Source: an uncultured Gammaproteobacteria bacterium
GTDB lineage: Bacteria; Pseudomonadota; Gammaproteobacteria; Steroidobacterales; XN24
Assembly (NCBI GenBank): GCA_937924335.1
Contig: CALDWW010000015.1
Span: 1 to 57,603 of the forward strand
Reading direction: 5' to 3'
Length of the DNA: 57,603 nucleotides
Every line of letters starts with the position of its first letter. Position 1 is the first letter of the stretch. Positions 25,079 through 33,956 of the stretch are shown piece after piece. Position numbers and translations under genes: made by a program. The notes below the pieces were generated by a model, which was not told where the DNA came from, did not search any database, and worked only from the letters and a program-made list of their open reading frames with translations.

Positions 25079-25756
25079 ATGACGCATGCGTTGGGGTCGG
25101 AACAGGTCCGGCAGCCCGAAATGGCTGCCCTGGCGTGTGAGGCCGAGGCGCGGCTGCGCGCCAGCACATATAGCATCCTGGCCGCCTTCCTGGCGGCACC
25201 TCCTGATCAGCAGCTCCTGGATCTCATGGCCCGGATCGATCGCAGCGAAGGCGCCACCGATACCCTTCTTGGCGCCGCCTGGCATATGCTTTCGGTCGCT
25301 GCGGAGCGGGCCAATCTGGCTGACATCGACGATGAATATCACGCGTTATTCATCGGCGTGGGCCGTGGTGAGCTGGTGCCTTACGGCTCCTGGTACATGA
25401 CCGGATTTCTCATGGAGCAACCCCTCGCGCAACTGCGGGACGATCTCGCGGCCATGGGTCTCGAGCGCCAGGACGGGGTAAAAGAACCCGAAGATCACGC
25501 CGCGGGTCTTTGTGACGTGATGTCGATCTTCAACACTGAGGGCGAGGTGGTCGCCCTTGATCTCCAGAGGCAGTTTTTCAAGACCCATATGCTGCCCTGG
25601 ATGCCCAGGTTCTTCCGGGACCTCCAGCAGGCGAAGACGGCCGGTTTCTACCGGGCCGTCGGCCAACTGGGAGAACAATTCATTGAAGTAGAGAAGGAAT
25701 TCCTTGGTGATTCGGCCCCCGAGACCGGTCGGAGCACGGAAGAGGGAATGGTCTGA
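25079..25756 (+). CDS. TorD/DmsD-family molybdoenzyme chaperone
   Basis: This 225-residue all-helical protein has the family pattern DDEYHALFIGVGRGELVPYGSWY and EPEDHAAGLCDVMSIF. TorD-type chaperones bind the Tat signal of a molybdoenzyme and hold it until cofactor and iron-sulfur clusters are inserted. It precedes the Tat peptide gene and fdhA by 60 and 325 bases. Ribosome site GGAGGGGAG lies before the ATG. A near sigma-54 element upstream has wrong spacing. Confidence 0.87.
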   Translation: MTHALGSEQVRQPEMAALACEAEARLRASTYSILAAFLAAPPDQQLLDLMARIDRSEGATDTLLGAAWHMLSVAAERANLADIDDEYHALFIGVGRGELVPYGSWYMTGFLMEQPLAQLRDDLAAMGLERQDGVKEPEDHAAGLCDVMSIFNTEGEVVALDLQRQFFKTHMLPWMPRFFRDLQQAKTAGFYRAVGQLGEQFIEVEKEFLGDSAPETGRSTEEGMV

Positions 25757-25816
25757 GTAAATTTCGAGACTACCCATTCGCACTACGCGAACAGAACCTC
25801 GGAGAGGAGAGCGCAA

Positions 25817-26026
25817 ATGACGACAAGATCGCGCAGTGAAAAGAAAGGTCGGCGAGCATTCCTGAAGCAGCTTGCGGCCATTGGAGGAGCTACCGCGACC
25901 GTTGCGGTGGTAGGGAATGCGGGGGCGATGCCGGACGACGGCCCGGCGGCACCGGAGGCGCCTGAGTCGAAAGGCTATCAGGAGACGCCGCACGTAGCTG
26001 CCTATTACAACAAGGCCCGATTCTGA
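25817..26026 (+). CDS. Small Tat-signal protein of formate dehydrogenase regions (TIGR02811-like)
   Basis: This 69-residue protein begins with a twin-arginine signal (GRRAFLKQLAAIGG) followed by a hydrophobic segment. It ends with a short Pro/Glu-rich mature part, YQETPHVAAYYNKARF. The pattern matches the formate-dehydrogenase-region Tat peptide family found directly before fdhA. Its job is not known; it could be a partner or assembly factor exported with the enzyme. AGGAGAG precedes the start. Confidence 0.8.
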   Translation: MTTRSRSEKKGRRAFLKQLAAIGGATATVAVVGNAGAMPDDGPAAPEAPESKGYQETPHVAAYYNKARF

Positions 26027-26081
26027 AACTGTCAGGGACCGCGCCGCCAGGCGACGAGTCCCAAGCGGAGGAGACTCAGCG

Positions 26082-28976
26082 ATGAAGCTGACCAAGAGAC
26101 GCGAACTGAATGCCAATGGATCCGGCAGTGGCCTGAACGGCGTGCTCGGACAGGCGATCGACCGGAGAACTTTCTTGCGCCGCGCGGGTATCGCGATGGG
26201 AGGCGGCGCTTTGGCGACCGCATTGCCACCGGCGATGATGCAGAGGGCCGAGGCGGCAGCCGATGCTCGCACCGGACCCGTCGAGGTGAAGCGATCGGTC
26301 TGTACGCATTGTTCAGTGGGTTGCGGCGTCCGCGCCGAGGTCCAGAACGGTGTCTGGACCGGCCAGGAGCCTGATTTCGATTCGCCCTTCAATTTGGGCG
26401 GCCACTGCGCCAAGGGCGCTTCCGTGCGCGAACATGGCCATGGAGAGCGGCGCCTCAAGTACCCGACGAAGCTCGTCGGAGGCAAGTGGAAGAAGATCTC
26501 CTGGGAAGAGGCGATCAACGAGATCGGCGACAAGATCCTGGACATTCGCGAGAAGTCCGGACCTGACTCGGTCTACTGGCTTGGCTCCGCCAAGTTCAAC
26601 AATGAGCAGGCCTACCTGTTCAGAAAATATGCCGCTCTCTGGGGTACCAATAACGTCGACCACCAGGCCCGCATCTGCCACTCGACGACGGTGGCGGGTG
26701 TTGCAAACACCTGGGGTTACGGCGCCATGACCAACTCCTACAACGACATGCATAACGCCAAGGCCATGTTCTTCATCGGCAGCAATGCCGCCGAAGCACA
26801 TCCGGTGGCCATGCAGCACATCCTCCGCGGCAAGGAGAATGGCGCCAAGATGATCGTGGTGGATCCGCGATTCACGCGTACCGCGGCTCATTCCGATCAC
26901 TTCGTCCGTATCCGTCCCGGCACCGACGTGCCGCTGGTCTGGGGTGTCCTCTGGCATATTTTCGAGAACGGCTGGGAAGATCAGGAGTACATCAACCAGC
27001 GCGTTTACGGCATGGAAGACATCCGCACAGAGGTGGCCAAGTGGACGCCGGACGTCGTGGAAGACGTCACCGGCGCGCCCGAATCCGTGGTCAAGGAAGC
27101 GGCCAGGATCATGGCCGAGAGCCGTCCCGGCACCATCGTCTGGTGCATGGGCGGAACCCAGCACACGATCGGCAACAACAACACGCGTTCCTACTGCGTG
27201 CTGCAGCTGGCGCTGGGCAACATCGGCAAGTCCGGTGGCGGCGCCAACATCTTCCGTGGCCACGACAATGTCCAGGGCGCCACCGACATGTGCATCCTGT
27301 CTCACTCGCTGCCGGCCTACTACGGCCTGTCGGAGGGTGCGTGGAAGCACTGGAGCCGCGTCTGGGGACTCGACTACGAGTGGGTGAAGGGTCGCTTCGA
27401 TACCGCCTACGTCGACACCAAGAGCGGCGATGCGGTGCCCTTCAAGAACCCGATGAATTCGCCCGGGATGCCGGTCTCCCGATGGATCGATGGCGTGCTC
27501 GAGGACGTCGCCAACATCGACCAGAGAGATTCGCTGAAGGCGATGATCTTCTGGGGTCACGCACCCAACAGCCAGACCCGTGGGCCGGAGATGAAGAAGG
27601 CCATGGAAGCGCTGGAACTGCTGGTCGTGATCGACCCGTATCCGACCCACACGGCGGTTCTCCCGGATCGGCAGGACGGCATGTACCTGCTGCCGGCAGC
27701 GACCCAGTTCGAGACCTACGGATCGGTGACGGCCTCGAACCGCTCTCTGCAGTGGCGTGAGCAGATCATCGACCCGCTGTTCGAGTCCAAGCCCGACCAC
27801 GTGATCATGTATCAGTTGTCGAAGAAGCTGGGCTTCTCGGATCAGCTGTTCAAGAACATCCAGGTGAACGGTGACGAGCCGCTGATCGAGGACATCCTGC
27901 GGGAGATCAACAGCGGTACCTGGACGATCGGCTATACCGGCCAGAGTCCGGAGCGGTTGAAGTTGCACCTGGAGCACAAGCACACCTTCAATACCACGAC
28001 CCTGCAGGCGGAGGGCGGCCCGTGCGACGGCGAGTACTACGGACTGCCGTGGCCGTGTTGGGGTACGCCCGAGATGAAGCATCCCGGTACGCCGAACCTC
28101 TACGATCCCAGCAAGCCGGTGGCCAAGGGTGGCCTCAACTTCCGCGCCCGCTTCGGCGTGGAACACGAGGGCAACAACCTGTTGGCCGAAGGTTCCTACC
28201 CGGTCGGAAACGAGATCAAGGACGGTCATCCGGAGTTCACCGCCGACATGCTCAAGCAGCTCGGCTGGTGGGACGACCTCACGGCCGACGAGAAAGCCGC
28301 GGCAGAAGGCAAGAACTGGAAGACCGACCTTTCCGGCGGTATTCAGCGGGTCGCCATCAAGCATGGCTGCGCCCCGTTCGGAAACGCCAAGGCGCGGGCC
28401 ATTGTCTGGACCTTCCCGGATCCGGTACCCATCCACCGCGAGCCGTTGTATGCACCAAGGCGCGACCTGGTGGACAAGTACCCGACCTACGAGGATCGCA
28501 AGAGCCACTATCGGCTGCCAACGCGTTACGCCTCGATCCAGGCGACCGACTACTCCAAGGAGTTCCCGCTGGTGCATACCAGTGGACGCCTGGTCGAGTA
28601 TGAAGGCGGTGGCGAGGAGACTCGCTCCAATCCGTGGCTGGCCGAACTTCAGCAGGAGATGTTTGTCGAGATCAACCCGGCAGACGCCAACAACGCCAGC
28701 GTGAAGGATGGCCAGTGGGTCTGGCTCGAAGCGCCGAACGGCGCCAAGATCAAGATCAGGGCCATGGTCACCCCGAGGGTCACGAGAGGTGTGGTGTTCA
28801 CGCCTTTCCACTTCGGCGGCTGGTACGAGGGGCAAGACCTGTTGGACAAGTATCCGGAGGGCGCCAGCCCGATTGTCAGGGGTGAGGCGGCCAACCACGC
28901 CTTTACCTACGGATATGACTCTGTCACCCAGATGCAGGAGACCAAGGCGTCTCTGTGCAAGATCAGCGCGGCCTAG
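26082..28976 (+). CDS. fdhA: Formate dehydrogenase alpha (catalytic) subunit, cysteine-type
   Basis: This 964-residue MGD enzyme of the DMSO-reductase family has a Tat signal (DRRTFLRRAGIAMGG) showing periplasmic export. It has one N-terminal [4Fe-4S] site (C74, C77, C81, C109) and the active-site stretch NVDHQARICHSTTVAG, where C199-H200 take the positions of selenocysteine and its histidine in E. coli-type enzymes. A cysteine codon, not TGA, is present, so no selenium is needed. It oxidises formate to CO2, or the reverse, with Mo or W bound to two MGD molecules. RBS AGGAG precedes the ATG. The length matches the FdhA enzymes of Shewanella-like operons. Confidence 0.95.
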   Translation: MKLTKRRELNANGSGSGLNGVLGQAIDRRTFLRRAGIAMGGGALATALPPAMMQRAEAAADARTGPVEVKRSVCTHCSVGCGVRAEVQNGVWTGQEPDFDSPFNLGGHCAKGASVREHGHGERRLKYPTKLVGGKWKKISWEEAINEIGDKILDIREKSGPDSVYWLGSAKFNNEQAYLFRKYAALWGTNNVDHQARICHSTTVAGVANTWGYGAMTNSYNDMHNAKAMFFIGSNAAEAHPVAMQHILRGKENGAKMIVVDPRFTRTAAHSDHFVRIRPGTDVPLVWGVLWHIFENGWEDQEYINQRVYGMEDIRTEVAKWTPDVVEDVTGAPESVVKEAARIMAESRPGTIVWCMGGTQHTIGNNNTRSYCVLQLALGNIGKSGGGANIFRGHDNVQGATDMCILSHSLPAYYGLSEGAWKHWSRVWGLDYEWVKGRFDTAYVDTKSGDAVPFKNPMNSPGMPVSRWIDGVLEDVANIDQRDSLKAMIFWGHAPNSQTRGPEMKKAMEALELLVVIDPYPTHTAVLPDRQDGMYLLPAATQFETYGSVTASNRSLQWREQIIDPLFESKPDHVIMYQLSKKLGFSDQLFKNIQVNGDEPLIEDILREINSGTWTIGYTGQSPERLKLHLEHKHTFNTTTLQAEGGPCDGEYYGLPWPCWGTPEMKHPGTPNLYDPSKPVAKGGLNFRARFGVEHEGNNLLAEGSYPVGNEIKDGHPEFTADMLKQLGWWDDLTADEKAAAEGKNWKTDLSGGIQRVAIKHGCAPFGNAKARAIVWTFPDPVPIHREPLYAPRRDLVDKYPTYEDRKSHYRLPTRYASIQATDYSKEFPLVHTSGRLVEYEGGGEETRSNPWLAELQQEMFVEINPADANNASVKDGQWVWLEAPNGAKIKIRAMVTPRVTRGVVFTPFHFGGWYEGQDLLDKYPEGASPIVRGEAANHAFTYGYDSVTQMQETKASLCKISAA

Positions 28977-28990
28977 GAGGGCATCGAATC

Positions 28991-29578
28991 ATGGCAAGAA
29001 TGAAGTTCCTGTGTGATGCCGAGCGCTGCATCGAGTGCAACGGTTGCGTCACTGCCTGTAAGAACGAAAACGAGGTGCCGTGGGGCGTCAACCGCCGAAG
29101 GGTGGTGACGCTGAACGACGGCGTTCCCGGCGAGAAGTCGATATCGGTGGCCTGCATGCACTGCACGGACGCCCCGTGTGCCGCGGTCTGCCCGGTGGAC
29201 TGCTTCTACACCACGGACGACGGCGTCGTACTGCACGACAAGGACCTGTGCATCGGATGTGGTTACTGCTTCTACGCGTGTCCTTTCGGAGCGCCGCAAT
29301 ATCCGCAGAAGGAGGCCTTTGGTGTCCGTGGCAAGATGGACAAGTGTACCTTCTGCGCCGGTGGCCCCGAGGAGGATAATTCCGCTGCGGAGTTCGAGAA
29401 GTACGGCAGCAACCGCCTGGCCCAGGGCAAGTTGCCGATGTGCGCAGAGATGTGTGCAACCAAGGCGCTGCTGGGCGGCGACGGCGACATCGTTTCCGAC
29501 ATTTATCGAGAACGTATCACCAAGCGCGGTGGCCGTCCCGACAACTGGGGCTGGGATACCGCATACAAGAAAGCCTGA
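28991..29578 (+). CDS. fdhB: Formate dehydrogenase beta (iron-sulfur) subunit
   Basis: This 195-residue electron-transfer subunit has four ferredoxin-type cysteine motifs: CIECNGCVTAC, CMHCTDAPCAAVCP, CIGCGYCFYACP and CTFC...MCAEMC. It carries electrons from FdhA to the membrane subunit. There is no transmembrane anchor in this protein. The ATG at 28991 has AGGAGGG upstream and lies 14 bases after fdhA; the longer frame beginning inside fdhA was not chosen. Confidence 0.93.
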   Translation: MARMKFLCDAERCIECNGCVTACKNENEVPWGVNRRRVVTLNDGVPGEKSISVACMHCTDAPCAAVCPVDCFYTTDDGVVLHDKDLCIGCGYCFYACPFGAPQYPQKEAFGVRGKMDKCTFCAGGPEEDNSAAEFEKYGSNRLAQGKLPMCAEMCATKALLGGDGDIVSDIYRERITKRGGRPDNWGWDTAYKKA

Positions 29579-29643
29579 GTTGGATAGCGGGGCGATCCAC
29601 AGGGGTCGCCCCGCAGTTCAACAGATGGTAAAGGAGAACCTCG

Positions 29644-29829
29644 ATGCGCGTCAGGACTATTGGACTCGCTCTGCTGGCGGCATTCACGCTGACCGGCTGC
29701 TACGAAGAGGGGACTTCCGTCATCATGTTCGAACCCGGGGTCTACAAAGGCTCCCCGGACAAACCGCTCAGCGCCGAAGATCAGGAGGCGCTGCGGGCAC
29801 GCATGAGTACTGGCCAGGGCCGGCAATGA
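29644..29829 (+). CDS. Small lipoprotein of the formate dehydrogenase operon
   Basis: This encodes 61 residues. A signal peptide ends in a lipobox (TLTGC), so Cys20 would be lipidated. The mature peptide is about 40 residues (YEEGTSVIMFEPGVYKG near its start). It lies between fdhB and fdhC on the same strand with AAAGGAGA before the ATG. I do not recognise a family with assigned function. The operon position suggests a part in anchoring or assembling the FDH complex. Confidence 0.7.
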   Translation: MRVRTIGLALLAAFTLTGCYEEGTSVIMFEPGVYKGSPDKPLSAEDQEALRARMSTGQGRQ

Positions 29830-29936
29830 CGGGATCGTCATCTTTCGTGACGATGTGATTGGACGCATTCGAAATTGATACGAGGCGTCGCGGCCCGGAG
29901 CAGAACAGGGTCGCGGAACCAGGAGGATCAGAGGCT

Positions 29937-31010
29937 ATGACGGATCGAAGAGAAAATTCGGGAGCGACACGGGCAACCGGGCGCCGGCGAATGTATATCT
30001 GGAGTCTCGTCCTGATAGTTGCGGGCAGCATGGCGCTTCCGCTGACCGGCTACGTGGCCGTCGGTGTGCTCAACGCCCAGGAGGCGGCCAGCGACGACTC
30101 CAATCCGCGCGCCGACTACTGGCGTGAGGTGAGGGGCGGCGTCGCCGGATATTCGGCGGTCACGGGCCAGGAAACCGATGTGCTGATACAGAATGGCGGC
30201 CAGAACTGGCGCCAGGTTCGCAATGGACCGGTGGCCACCTACGGCGCCTGGGTCCTGCTGGCGATGATCGGCATCCTCGCCATCTACCACCTGTTGACCG
30301 GCGGTTACAAGATGCCGGACCGGACCGGCCGCAAGATTCTTCGATGGCCGGGGATCGATCGCTTCATACACTGGTACACGGCGGTGCTGTTCATCGTCCT
30401 GGCCATTACCGGCCTGAGCTTGCTCTGGGGACGGGCCGTCCTTATCCCGGTTATGGGCAAGGAAGGATTCGCGGCCTGGGCCGGGCTCGCCAAACCGATC
30501 CATGACTATGGCGCTCTGTTATTCACAGCCGGATTCGTCGTGATGCTGCTGAAGTGGATGCACCACAATATTCCGAAGGCCTACGATCTGGAATGGTTCG
30601 CCAAGGGTGGCGGCTATCTGGGCGGCGGGCATCCGCCGGCCGGCTTCGCCAACGCCGGCGAAAAAGCATTGTTCTGGACGCTGGTATTTGCCGGCGGCGC
30701 CATGGTCGTATCCGGGTTATTCCTGCTGTTCCCCAACTGGGGTACGGAGCGGGCCGGGATGCAGTTGGCCAATGAGATACACGGCATCTCCAGCCTGATC
30801 TGCGTCACCTTCGTCGTCATGCATATCTACCTGGCGACCATAGGCAGTGAAGGTGCGCTCGAGGGCATGATCTCGGGCGAAATCGACGAACAGTATGCCA
30901 AGAACCATCACCCGCTCTGGTATGAAGAGGTCATGCAAGGCAAGGGTCAGGGTCAGGTACAGAGCGCAGGCGCTGCGCCGAGCCCGGCACCCGCTGCGCC
31001 GGAGAAGTGA
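29937..31010 (+). CDS. fdhC: Formate dehydrogenase gamma (cytochrome b556) subunit
   Basis: This 357-residue integral membrane cytochrome b has an N-terminal signal-like helix (about 17-38), a periplasmic stretch of about 75 residues (DYWREVRGGVAGYSAV), and then four transmembrane helices with candidate haem-ligand histidines in RFIHWYTAVLF, KPIHDYGALLF, EIHGISSL and FVVMHIYLATIG. It anchors FdhAB and hands electrons to or from the quinone pool. The ATG at 29937 was chosen because AGGAGG precedes it. The tail is Pro/Ala-rich. A strong terminator follows. Confidence 0.9.
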   Translation: MTDRRENSGATRATGRRRMYIWSLVLIVAGSMALPLTGYVAVGVLNAQEAASDDSNPRADYWREVRGGVAGYSAVTGQETDVLIQNGGQNWRQVRNGPVATYGAWVLLAMIGILAIYHLLTGGYKMPDRTGRKILRWPGIDRFIHWYTAVLFIVLAITGLSLLWGRAVLIPVMGKEGFAAWAGLAKPIHDYGALLFTAGFVVMLLKWMHHNIPKAYDLEWFAKGGGYLGGGHPPAGFANAGEKALFWTLVFAGGAMVVSGLFLLFPNWGTERAGMQLANEIHGISSLICVTFVVMHIYLATIGSEGALEGMISGEIDEQYAKNHHPLWYEEVMQGKGQGQVQSAGAAPSPAPAAPEK

Positions 31011-31040
31011 CCCGATCCGGGTACTGATTGCAACAATTTG

Positions 31041-31071
31041 AAAAGGGGGGCGCCGCGCGCCCCCTTTTTTT
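31041..31071 (+). terminator. Rho-independent terminator of the fdh operon
   Basis: GGGGGCGC pairs with GCGCCCCC around a three-base CGC loop (an 8-bp stem extended by A-T pairs) and is followed by seven T residues. It lies 30 bases after fdhC and just before the ankyrin gene. Confidence 0.9.
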
Positions 31072-31085
31072 GTACAGTGTTAGCC

Positions 31086-31856
31086 ATGCGCTTCGACTTC
31101 AGGAAATACCTGTCCGCTATCGGCCTGACCGTGGTTCTGTCCACGGCCGTCGCGCAGCCGTCGCCTGATGACCAGGATCCCTGGGGTACCGCGATCAGGC
31201 AACGGGATCTCGAGACGCTGGACGCCATGCTGGAGCTGGGCGCCGACCCGCAACGTTCCATATCGGATGGCAAGACGGCCCTGATGATCGCCGCCCAGGC
31301 CGATGACGAGCGTCTCGTCCAACGGTTGCTGGATGCCGGCGCCGCGGTGGATGCTACTAACGCGAACGGCGGTACGGCTCTCATGTATGCTGCTATCGAT
31401 GGGGCGGTGGCGACGACAAACCTGCTGCTCGCCAAGGGCGCAGACCCAAACGCGGAGGCCAGATTCGGTTGGACCGCATTGATGGTGGCTGCCGTGAAGG
31501 GGCGGGACAGCGTGAGCCGGAAGTTACTCGCCGCCGGTGCAGAGCCCGATGTCCGCGACGCATATGGCTGGACGCCGCTGATGCGCGCCACCTCCGGTGG
31601 CCACCTGGCGGTCGTCGACCTGCTGCTTGAGACTCCGGGCGTCGATCCCGGTTGTTCCCAGGAGACCGGTGCTACTGCCCTGCACATTGCCGCCGGCGAA
31701 GGTTACGACGAGATCGTCGGGCGCCTCCTGGAAGGTGGCGCGGATCCGGGCGCCAGGGACAACGAGGGCCGGACGCCGGCGGATGTCGCTGCGCTGGAGG
31801 GCCATGCCGGCCTGGAGCAGGTCTTGCGGAGGGCCGAGGGCAGATCGGCCGGCTAG
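31086..31856 (+). CDS. Exported ankyrin-repeat protein
   Basis: This 256-residue protein has a signal peptide (about 1-24, AVA-Q) and about six ankyrin repeats. Visible units include GKTALMIAAQAD, GGTALMYAAIDGA, GWTALMVAAVKGR, GWTPLMRATSGGH, GATALHIAAGEG and GRTPADVAALEGH. The repeats mediate protein binding; the partner is unknown. The ATG at 31086 is used because the longer frame starts inside the terminator. Convergent with the Rieske-like gene. Confidence 0.85.
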   Translation: MRFDFRKYLSAIGLTVVLSTAVAQPSPDDQDPWGTAIRQRDLETLDAMLELGADPQRSISDGKTALMIAAQADDERLVQRLLDAGAAVDATNANGGTALMYAAIDGAVATTNLLLAKGADPNAEARFGWTALMVAAVKGRDSVSRKLLAAGAEPDVRDAYGWTPLMRATSGGHLAVVDLLLETPGVDPGCSQETGATALHIAAGEGYDEIVGRLLEGGADPGARDNEGRTPADVAALEGHAGLEQVLRRAEGRSAG

Positions 31857-31872
31857 CCACGGGATCCGCCGC

Positions 31873-32616
31873 TCAACAAGTCCGCCTGTTGCTCGTGTAA
31901 TCCGAGATGCTCCAGACCGTTGCCGTACCGGTAGCCGGGGCGCGAATGTCGTCTGTTCCGCGTTCCAGCGCCAGCTGGAAGCCGAAGCCCTCGAAGAATC
32001 GCTCGTACAGTTCGCCGCCGTAGGTGCCGACGGCACACAGCACGTCATCCGCACCGCAGTCGAGATCGATCGCCGCAAGGGGCTGTGGCGCGGGCCCGCC
32101 AAGAACACGACCGCCCGCCGCAGGATCGTAGACGCTGCCTTCGGAGCAGCAGTAGATGACCTGTTCCCGCTCTGCGGTGTTCTTGTTGAGGTCGTTGAAG
32201 CGCGCGTTGTCGTGCCGGTAGTTGATGAAGCTTACGGTCCGGGTCGGGTAGCTCATCTTGTGGGCACAGATTGCCGAGAAGGCCACGATCGATTGATCCG
32301 GCCCGACTCCGCCGCGCCATCGATAGGTGCGACCGTCCTCTGTCTCGAGTTCCTCGCCCGGCTTTGCTGGCTTGCCGAGATTTATCAGGAAGCCAGGCGT
32401 GCTGACATACGGATAGTGAAATATATAGCTCTCGCCGGCCTTCAGGTCACCCGGCTTCAACGGATCCCCGGCCGGGCTGACCAGGGTCACGCGCTGAGCG
32501 GGCGTCGGCGCCTCGCGCGGCTTGGCAAGGAGCGCGGGATCGGTCGCCACCAGTGCACCCGTTCCCATACAGAGCCGCACGAATGACCTGCGGCTCATGC
32601 GCTTGCTTTCTGACAT
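31873..32616 (-). CDS. Tat-exported Rieske-like protein lacking one ligand histidine
   Basis: This 247-residue protein has a twin-arginine signal (SRRSFVRLCMG). The first cluster box is present as CAHKMSYP (C117, H119), but the second reads YCCSEGSVYDP (C156/C157), with glutamate where Rieske proteins have histidine and no other histidine nearby. The disulfide cysteines are also absent or moved. VLGGPAPQPL follows, a typical Rieske ending. A normal [2Fe-2S] cluster is therefore doubtful. The ATG at 32616 was preferred to a GTG at 32637. The role is not known. Confidence 0.65.
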   Translation of the reverse strand: MSESKRMSRRSFVRLCMGTGALVATDPALLAKPREAPTPAQRVTLVSPAGDPLKPGDLKAGESYIFHYPYVSTPGFLINLGKPAKPGEELETEDGRTYRWRGGVGPDQSIVAFSAICAHKMSYPTRTVSFINYRHDNARFNDLNKNTAEREQVIYCCSEGSVYDPAAGGRVLGGPAPQPLAAIDLDCGADDVLCAVGTYGGELYERFFEGFGFQLALERGTDDIRAPATGTATVWSISDYTSNRRTC

Positions 32617-32762
32617 TTGATCGACCCCGTCAAACACGGATGAGACTTACGGTCTCTGGTTTAAACGTAGGAATGCGGTCTGTCAATCCGGGTTACTGCG
32701 CAGAAACCCGGCGATGGCCCGTCATGCGGTTCGTGGCGCCGACCAGACTCCGACTCGGTGCG

Positions 32763-33146
32763 TTACCCGGATTGCTTGCGAATCGCTGATTCGCGCAGGC
32801 GTCGGCGGGTGTCCATCGGGTGCTCGGCGCGGCGCAGTTTGTCCGCCAGATGCAGCATACTGAGCCAGGGGTGCCGAAACATCATCCGCGGTCCGGCATA
32901 GCGCATGATCACGCGGGCCTGCTCTTTCTGAACCCGCTTGTAGCAGTGGATCGGGCATTTGGCGCAGGTGGGCTTGTCTTGCCCGTAGGGACACTTCAGC
33001 AGGCGTTGCTCCGCATAGGCAAGGAAGTCGCGGCACTCGCCGCAGGGACCGTCATTGTCCGCGCCATGATGATCGGAGCAATAGATTCCGGTCATGTGTT
33101 CAAGGGTGCGGAATTCCCGCCTGAGTCGCGATTTCAGCTTTGTCAT
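32763..33146 (-). CDS. YgbA-like (nitrous oxide-stimulated promoter) family protein
   Basis: This 127-residue, cysteine-rich protein has the family layout: REFRTLEHMTGIYCSDHHG at the start, GPCGECRDFLAYAEQRL, CPYGQDKPTCAKCPIHCY, then a basic helical end. The clustered cysteines suggest a metal or Fe-S site. The related E. coli gene lies at a promoter responding to nitrogen oxides. No regulatory site was recognised here. Confidence 0.75.
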   Translation of the reverse strand: MTKLKSRLRREFRTLEHMTGIYCSDHHGADNDGPCGECRDFLAYAEQRLLKCPYGQDKPTCAKCPIHCYKRVQKEQARVIMRYAGPRMMFRHPWLSMLHLADKLRRAEHPMDTRRRLRESAIRKQSG

Positions 33147-33313
33147 GTATCAAGAATAACCCGTGACGATCGTCAAACTCCTGACTCGGATCAATTCTCC
33201 AGCCACTTGGAAACGTGAACTGGCTCACGGCCTGAGCCCCTGAGTGTTCCTAGACTGGGCTGGTGTTTATGTCAAACAGTAGGCCTGCGGCCGGTCTCTG
33301 ACGGAGGAGCCTG

Positions 33314-33940
33314 ATGAACCTGCGAGCGATAGCGACGACGATAGCGATCCTGGCCCTGCCGGGTTGCGCGTCAATGAACGAGCAGGAATGCATGATCAGC
33401 GACTGGCACACGATCGGTTTCGAGGATGGAGCACGCGGGTATACGGCCGACCGGATCAGTCAGCATCGTAAGGCCTGTGCCGGCCATGGCGTGATGCCAG
33501 ACCTTGCCGCATACCGGCAGGGACGGACTCAGGGCCTGGAGCAGTTTTGCCGGCCGCAGAACGGCTTCTGGCTGGGCTCTCGCGGCGGGGCCTATGGAGG
33601 TACATGCCCGACCGAGTCCCACGGCGACTTCATGACCGCGTACAACGACGGACGGAGACTCTATGATCTCGGCCGGCGTGTCGATCATGCGGACAATCAG
33701 ATCGCGGCGCGTCAGCGTGAGATAGATAGCCTGGATGTGCGACTGGACGCACACGAGGATGCGATTGTCTCGGGTGACATGAATCACTTCGAGAGAGCCC
33801 GGCTACTTCTCGAGGCCAAGGACATGATCGACGAGCGCAAGGATCTGGAGCACGAGATCGAGCGTCTGGAAAGCGAGCGCGTCGTCTACCAGCGAGAACT
33901 CGACGACTACCGACAGACCGTGGCCTACGTCTCGCGCTGA
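33314..33940 (+). CDS. DUF2799 lipoprotein
   Basis: This encodes 208 residues. A signal peptide ends in a lipobox (LPGCA). The N-terminal half has the DUF2799 pattern: CMISDWHTIGFEDGARG and AYRQGRTQGLEQFC. The C-terminal half is a coiled-coil-like helix. It is probably an outer-membrane-tethered lipoprotein; the function is unknown. The start has GGAGGAG upstream. It is convergent with the acyl-CoA synthetase gene, 16 bases away. Confidence 0.78.
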   Translation: MNLRAIATTIAILALPGCASMNEQECMISDWHTIGFEDGARGYTADRISQHRKACAGHGVMPDLAAYRQGRTQGLEQFCRPQNGFWLGSRGGAYGGTCPTESHGDFMTAYNDGRRLYDLGRRVDHADNQIAARQREIDSLDVRLDAHEDAIVSGDMNHFERARLLLEAKDMIDERKDLEHEIERLESERVVYQRELDDYRQTVAYVSR

Positions 33941-33956
33941 GCCAGGCCGGGAAGTT

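Noticed and set aside
26676..26681. Possible selenocysteine at the FDH active site
   Set aside because: The codons read TGC CAC (Cys-His), not TGA, and no selenocysteine insertion is implied.
26313..28898. 861-codon open frame antisense to fdhA
   Set aside because: It mirrors fdhA on the opposite strand, is rich in Arg, His and Val and has no motif. High GC content creates such shadows.
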